DNA of 64,000 nucleotides. It comes from Methylobacterium nodulans ORS 2060 (GTDB taxonomy: Bacteria > Pseudomonadota > Alphaproteobacteria > Rhizobiales > Beijerinckiaceae). A program made the translations under genes and the position numbers. Shown one piece after another: positions 60,151 to 64,000 of this stretch (the stretch's first letter is position 1; the number at the start of each line of letters is the position of its first letter). The notes below the pieces were generated by a model that did not search any database, had not been told where the DNA came from, and saw nothing but the letters and a program-made list of their open reading frames with translations. The stretch covers positions 310,001-374,000 of the forward strand of contig NC_011887.1 in assembly GCF_000022085.1 (NCBI RefSeq). The letters are read 5' to 3'.

Positions 60151-61290
60151 AGGTCTTGAACAGGACCGCGGGGAGAGTTGCCGAGTATGCGCTGATCGAA
60201 TGCGACGCATGGGCGCAAATGTTGTCCATAAAGTTTTGAGACGAGCGATCTGGCTGGCGGCGAACGCAATAACCCGGGCTGAACTGTAGACAATCCGGCC
60301 AATAACAGTGGGCTCAATAAAGGAGAAAACATCGCAAGACTGAATTGTCCACTGGAGCTTGTACCCTTCATCTCCTATACCAAGATCGAAAATCTTAATA
60401 TATTCTGAGTATCGTTTTATCAAAAGATAGAATAAGACCTTCCCCGGAGCATACCTCCTGAACTCGACATCATATGCTGGAACAAGATAGTACAGACGGT
60501 CTTTCCAAAAGAAGCCAAACAGTCCTGCGATCGGCAGCCCATTTAGCGTCAAACAGGCAACAAATGCATCTCTATTTTCTCTGATTTGTCTAATGTACCA
60601 GTTCTTATAATCGGTATAGTCAATCATTATTTTTGTTCTACTAAATTGCTTCTTCTTGTGTTTGAATATAAAAGCAAGAGCGCGCTCTGCATCGTCCGAG
60701 CTCTCGCGATAAATCGTCAGATTGAGTTGCCCCATCTCTTTGAGGCGTTTGATGTTTCTTTCGCAATTTGCCTTTTGGTTGCTCCTAGCCTCGCGCACCT
60801 TTCGAAGAGTCGCCTCGAATGGCTGGCCCGCAACGAGGTAGGGTGCAATGGTTCTACTCGCCAGGAGAAACCGCTGCTGGAGAAAGGGGTAGCAGGTGGC
60901 GTCCTCTCGCACGTGGTAAAAGGCCGTGGTTCGACAAGAGGCCGATTCCTTGGCGAGATCGATGGCTCTCCTCATGAACTCTTCTGGACGAATTGGCGCA
61001 TCCGTGTTGAACAAAATATCGCCGTAGTCCAGCACAAGCGGTACAGGAGCCCACGAGAGTATCCGAAATTGGTTGCGTTTGATAACGCAGGCGGGAAGGA
61101 TTCCAAACGGCACCCCCTGCTCATATCCAATGACCACGGCAGGGCGCTGACAATGGTGCGTAATTGAGAACCAACTACTGACAAACTCATAGGTCTGGAA
61201 CACATGGGGTGATTCGACCGCCTTCCAGACTGTCTCGAGCGTCGGGATATCAGAGAAGTCTCCGTAAAATTTATATTCAATCTCTGGCAT
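59884..61290 (-). CDS. BioF2/FemAB-like acetyltransferase-fold protein, low GC
   Basis: The frame from ATG 61290 runs 468 codons. About the first 350 form a GNAT-fold protein of the CelD/BioF2 type: SPHVFQTYEFVSSWFSITHH, PVPLVLDYGDILFNTDAPIR, RNIKRLKEMGQLNLTIYRES, NRDAFVACLTLNGLPIAGLF, YLVPAYDVEFRRYAPGKVLF, IKIFDLGIGDEGYKLQWTIQ. Such proteins transfer acyl or aminoacyl groups in envelope polysaccharide synthesis. The last 110 codons run antisense-free but out of phase over the ABC relic and are probably not original. AT-rich codons (ATA, AAA, TTA) suggest recent transfer. Confidence 0.75.
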   Translation of the reverse strand: MPEIEYKFYGDFSDIPTLETVWKAVESPHVFQTYEFVSSWFSITHHCQRPAVVIGYEQGVPFGILPACVIKRNQFRILSWAPVPLVLDYGDILFNTDAPIRPEEFMRRAIDLAKESASCRTTAFYHVREDATCYPFLQQRFLLASRTIAPYLVAGQPFEATLRKVREARSNQKANCERNIKRLKEMGQLNLTIYRESSDDAERALAFIFKHKKKQFSRTKIMIDYTDYKNWYIRQIRENRDAFVACLTLNGLPIAGLFGFFWKDRLYYLVPAYDVEFRRYAPGKVLFYLLIKRYSEYIKIFDLGIGDEGYKLQWTIQSCDVFSFIEPTVIGRIVYSSARVIAFAASQIARLKTLWTTFAPMRRIRSAHTRQLSPRSCSRPSTAANPIPAGSQNALLAPPSLTISARCRWASRRSSATWARPSRADRNSGRSSPAPFTVAPTSSSWTRRRATLMSQPRLSSLKRYVRSI

Positions 61291-61408
61291 GGCGCCCCTC
61301 ATCCAACGCGTTAGTGGTCGAAATCTGACACTTCGAACCCACCCCTCTCAGTGCCGGGCCGCATAGCGGTACGGACAGCGATCCTGCTGGCGAGGCCCGC
61401 GTGAGCCG

Positions 61409-61699
61409 TCACACGTAGCGTTTGTCACTCCAGTCCCGCAGTTCGTAGCGCTCAGCGAGCGTCCGAATGTCGTTGGGCTCCAGGATGGAGGTGGGCTGGT
61501 CTCCATCCATCACGACAGCCGTCCAGCTCCGCGTGCCGTTCGACGGATCATAGACCACCGTGATGGCAGTGCCCTCGACCTCGACCTGCCCGTCATAGGG
61601 CAGCGCCCAGGCTCGCACCTCCCCTTTGTGATCGCACGCCCAGACGATCTGCAGGGTGGCATCCGCACCGGCCATCGGCATCGGCTCCCTTCCATCCAC
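61409..61699 (-). CDS. Small hypothetical protein
   Basis: A 96-residue, acidic protein (ATLQIVWACDHKGEVRAWAL, PYDGQVEVEGTAITVVYDPS, GTRSWTAVVMDGDQPTSILE). Codon use is coding-like. The start may be the first Met or one 5-7 codons later. It is divergent from the Cys-rich gene at 61765. No family recognised. Confidence 0.5.
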   Translation of the reverse strand: MDGREPMPMAGADATLQIVWACDHKGEVRAWALPYDGQVEVEGTAITVVYDPSNGTRSWTAVVMDGDQPTSILEPNDIRTLAERYELRDWSDKRYV

Positions 61700-61764
61700 G
61701 CAAGACTCACTTGCGGAGCGATGCTAGAACAGAATGAGAACGACCGGCAGCCCCGGAGGCACCC

Positions 61765-62115
61765 ATGCGCCGCGGCCGCGACCGAGACGACGGAGATGGT
61801 CCGCCCTCCACCACGGCCGAGTTGCGCGCCGAGGGCATCACCACGGTCGAGGTCTACTGCCGGCGCACCGGCTGCCGGCACCGCGCCGTCATCGCGACGG
61901 ATCGATTCCCGGATGATCTGTCCTCGGTTCGCTTCGCCTTCCGCCTGCGCTGCTCCCGCTGCGGGGCGCGCCGACCGGAGGTCCGCCGGGACATGCTCGC
62001 CCACTATGCTCAGATCCATGCCGAGACCGGCTGGGGCATGAGGGCGTCCGGCCCGCTGCCGGCGCACCACAAGGTGGTCGGGCGAGACGTGCCGTGGCCG
62101 GATGAGAAGCGCTGA
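61765..62115 (+). CDS. Small zinc-ribbon-like protein (GRDVPWPD family, intact copy)
   Basis: A 116-residue protein. Cysteines are arranged as VEVYCRRTGCRHRAVI and RLRCSRCGARRPEVR, enough for one Zn site. The N-terminus has TTAELRAEGITT and the end VVGRDVPWPDEKR. Two damaged relatives lie in the window (58033-58162 and 62667-63059). Role unknown; a nucleic-acid-binding ribbon is plausible. It is the reference copy of a local gene family. Confidence 0.6.
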   Translation: MRRGRDRDDGDGPPSTTAELRAEGITTVEVYCRRTGCRHRAVIATDRFPDDLSSVRFAFRLRCSRCGARRPEVRRDMLAHYAQIHAETGWGMRASGPLPAHHKVVGRDVPWPDEKR

Positions 62116-62261
62116 AACGAAATGAGTCCGCGCAGCCGAAGCTCGCGGGCTCAGTATTGGGGCTTCAATGAGGCATGAAGCACTGCACTGTCAGCACATT
62201 GATTGCGGCGAGACATTAACCTTTGTTCATTGAGCGCCGAGTGAGGCTACATGCTGCAAAA

Positions 62262-62335
62262 AGCCCGCCGCGGCGCTGCCGGGACACCGACCATCAGCGA
62301 ACCGCTCAACCTCAGGCGCATCGCTGATCGAGATA
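62262..62335 (+). repeat. Half hairpin plus relic of the TIGELLKLKRI protein
   Basis: AAGCCCGCC at 62262-62269 begins like the conserved hairpin, but the 3-prime arm is lost. Directly after it CACCGACCATCAGCGAACC and GCTCAACCTCAGGCGCATCG resemble 58459-58495 of the orphan gene (protein PTISEPLNLRRIA versus PTIGELLKLKRIT). Confidence 0.45.
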
Positions 62336-62406
62336 CCCCCTAAGAGCATCGGCAGACGGTTCTGAAACCGGCAATAGTGCGGCCCAAAAGCAAGAAAAGG
62401 GAGCGC

Positions 62407-62670
62407 ATGATGCCGCTACACACTGACGAGCGCTGGCACTACGAAGGCGATGCCGCCACGCGCGAGAAGCGGGTCTATTGCGATGACGCGCTGATCGGCA
62501 GAGTTCGGCGCTGGCACATGATGGAACCGGACGGGCGGTTCAGCGCGTGGTTTGCATTTGAGCAATGGCAGGATGGCGCGTTCCGTCCAGTTGGCGGCCT
62601 GCAAGCTACCTTCGACGAAGCCCTCCTCCATCTGGCCTCCTTGTCTGTACCACCACGCGCTTGCCAGTGA
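62407..62670 (+). CDS. Small hypothetical protein
   Basis: An 87-residue protein with a tryptophan-rich beta pattern (MMPLHTDERWHYEGDAATRE, RVRRWHMMEPDGRFSAWFAF, EQWQDGAFRPVGGLQATFDE). AAAAGGGAGCGC precedes the tandem ATGs. The stop overlaps the next gene's GTG (GTGA), suggesting coupling. No family recognised. Confidence 0.55.
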   Translation: MMPLHTDERWHYEGDAATREKRVYCDDALIGRVRRWHMMEPDGRFSAWFAFEQWQDGAFRPVGGLQATFDEALLHLASLSVPPRACQ

Positions 62671-63059
62671 GACGATCCACTCCCCGCCGCGCCTACGACG
62701 CGGACGGCCGCGAGATCCGGGCGCCGACGATCGGCGATCTGCGGGCGGAGGACAATACCACTGCGTCCGTGCGCTGCTACGGATGCAGCTACAGGGCGAT
62801 CATGAGCATCGACCGCTCCCCCCTCCACCTAGGACCGGGCGAGAGGGCGGCGGAATTTAGATTCCGCCGGCGCCGGGGATCCGCCTTCCTGCCCTCTAAC
62901 CGGCCTCAGCCAGGAGAGCGGCTGTGCTCCGGCACACTCTCCTCGGCCGTTCGCGCGAGAGCACTGCTGGCGCGTAAGCTGCATTCCGATATGCAGGGCG
63001 CGCGGGCATCACTATGGGCAAGGATGCCGGCGTCCGTCATACCCAAGGTACGTGCCTGA
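62667..63059 (+). CDS. Diverged paralogue of the GRDVPWPD family
   Basis: From GTG 62667 the frame reads RRSTPRRAYDADGREIRAPT, IGDLRAEDNTTASVRCYGCS, YRAIMSIDRSPLHLGPGE. That matches the first 60 residues of the intact copy (TTAELRAEGITTVEVYCRRTGC). After about residue 68 (EFRFRRRRGSAFL) it diverges and lacks the second Cys pair and the GRDVPWPD end, so the 3-prime half is probably a replaced or shifted sequence. Its end overlaps the BA14K gene on the other strand. Confidence 0.42.
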   Translation: MRRSTPRRAYDADGREIRAPTIGDLRAEDNTTASVRCYGCSYRAIMSIDRSPLHLGPGERAAEFRFRRRRGSAFLPSNRPQPGERLCSGTLSSAVRARALLARKLHSDMQGARASLWARMPASVIPKVRA

Positions 63060-63755
63060 CTTAGGGTCATAGGATTTGAACCGCTGCGCGCAAGCTGCGA
63101 CCGGATCTACCGTTACGGTCGCCTCACCGGAGGCCGGCACAACCGCGTCGCTTTCGTAGCCGTAACCTGCGGGTGCGTAGCCGCCGTAGTAATAATCAGG
63201 GTAGTAGCCGCCCGCGTAGCCATAGCCGAGACTGCCTGCGGCCAATCCAAGCCCGAAACCTACACCCAGCGCACCGTACCCATAGCCACGCCGGTATCCG
63301 AAGCGGAGCCTGCCATGAAATCCACCGCGATGGCCGATGAAACCGCCCCGGAATCCAGCACCACGGTAGCCGCCGAAGCCGCTGCGGGCGCCTCCCTCCG
63401 CGAGTGCGTTGCCGCCTCGGAAGCCATTGCCGGCCAGTCCGACTCTGCCGCCCCGGAAGCCCGCACCGGCAAGCCCGGCTCCGCCGCTCAAGCCGCCCGC
63501 TCCGGCTAGACCGGCTCCGCCACCATGGAAGACCCCGCCGCCTAGCGCACTACCTCAACGGAAGCCTCCGCCCGCAAGCCCAGCACCACCGCGGAAACCT
63601 CCAGCTCCCATGCCGGCTCCGCCCCGGAATCCACCGCCTCCGAAGCCGCCGTGGTACCCGCCCGCACCGAATCCGACGGGTCGCGCATCGGCGCTCGCAG
63701 GAAGGATGATCAAGGAGCTGGCCATAGCGGCGATGGCGAACAAGGTTTGCTTCAT
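63012..63755 (-). pseudogene. BA14K-family secreted glycine-rich protein with an in-frame TGA
   Basis: From ATG 63755 the protein begins MKQTLFAIAAMASSLIILPA (signal peptide, cleavage after SADA), followed by Gly/Phe/Arg repeats. After residue 66 (LAGGGFR) a TGA at 63555-63557 interrupts. The same frame then continues GSALGGGVFHGGGAGLAG, more Gly repeats, a Gly/Tyr helix region (GFGLGLAAGSLGYGYAGGYY), and the BA14K motif CAQRFKSYDPKSGTYLGYDG, RRHPC. A single GGA-to-TGA change explains the break. BA14K proteins are surface lectin-like antigens in Brucella. Confidence 0.82.
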
Positions 63756-64000
63756 GATCTTACGCCTGAGTGTGCGGTTTTCCTCGTTTCCTGAACGCAC
63801 TCAGGTGAGGGCAGGTTTCTGCACACCAGTCGCTGGTAGCCGAAAGCCGCCCCAAGACCCTGCTCGGATGTTCGGAAAACGGTCGGATGCAATTGGCGAA
63901 GTTGCTAGCGAAGATCCGCCGTGAGAACTTACTGCATTCGATCACTGGAGTCACCGCCATAAGGTGAGTTGTGTCCGCTCGTTTCGCGTTCGTTCCTGAA

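Overview
The window is GC-rich chromosomal or large-replicon DNA from an alphaproteobacterium, most likely a Methylobacterium-type member of the Hyphomicrobiales. This rests on family content, not on a marker gene: a zinc-less MucR/Ros regulator, a BA14K protein, a 3-hydroxybutyrate dehydrogenase next to a patatin/DUF3734 gene, PaiB and PdxR-like regulators, and a heavy load of IS1182, IS5, IS3, IS6, IS701 and IS1380 elements. I found no rRNA, tRNA or CRISPR array.

Layout. 0-6.3 kb: a metabolic block with a DUF302 protein, 3-hydroxybutyrate dehydrogenase, a divergent LysR regulator, a secreted cupin, an MFS exporter, a patatin phospholipase and a small secreted protein. 6.3-8.6 kb: an intact IS1182-type element and an adjoining 125-bp MITE-like element with the same ends. 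8.7-11.5 kb: LysE exporter, PaiB-like protein and a divergent MocR/PdxR regulator. 11.6-12.5 kb: a junction of three truncated genes. 12.6-18.7 kb: a complete YbhGFSR-like ABC efflux operon, with a TetR regulator and a readable promoter/operator. 18.8-20.7 kb: an IS3 remnant, a truncated response regulator, and a VapBC module flanked by direct repeats.

20.9-29.3 kb: a MucR-like regulator, then a Crp/Fnr-type regulator divergent from a six-gene operon for a B-type (ba3-like) heme-copper oxidase. That operon also encodes three c-type cytochromes carrying seven CxxCH sites. 29.4-31.6 kb: 280-bp inverted repeats around an IS701 remnant, abutting an IS5-type element. 31.6-42.0 kb: LacI and GntR regulators and a tightly coupled seven-gene set (DUF1537 kinase, PdxA2, Fe-alcohol dehydrogenase, DHDPS-like lyase, sodium:solute symporter, cytoplasmic sialidase-fold beta-propeller, SDR). 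This looks like a complete sugar-acid catabolic island. The enzyme families are known, but I cannot assign the substrate or the propeller's role.

42-64 kb is a decaying accessory region. It holds an EamA exporter, an IS1182-family and an IS5-family insertion, and a UbiD/UbiX-type decarboxylase set whose ubiX is frameshifted. It also holds a CHRD protein with calcium-binding repeats, the stump of a type I exporter ATPase, and a low-GC BioF2/FemAB-like acetyltransferase gene. Many small orphan genes occur here, several in multiple degraded copies. Three of the intergenic regions carry the same hairpin with a 12-nt loop and one compensatory base-pair change. The last gene, a BA14K protein, is interrupted by an in-frame TGA.

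Most regulators sit beside or divergent from their likely targets: LysR/bdhA, TetR/efflux, Crp-Fnr/oxidase, GntR/sugar acid. The 29-31, 42-50 and 56-63 kb segments look like insertion hot spots where genes are being lost.
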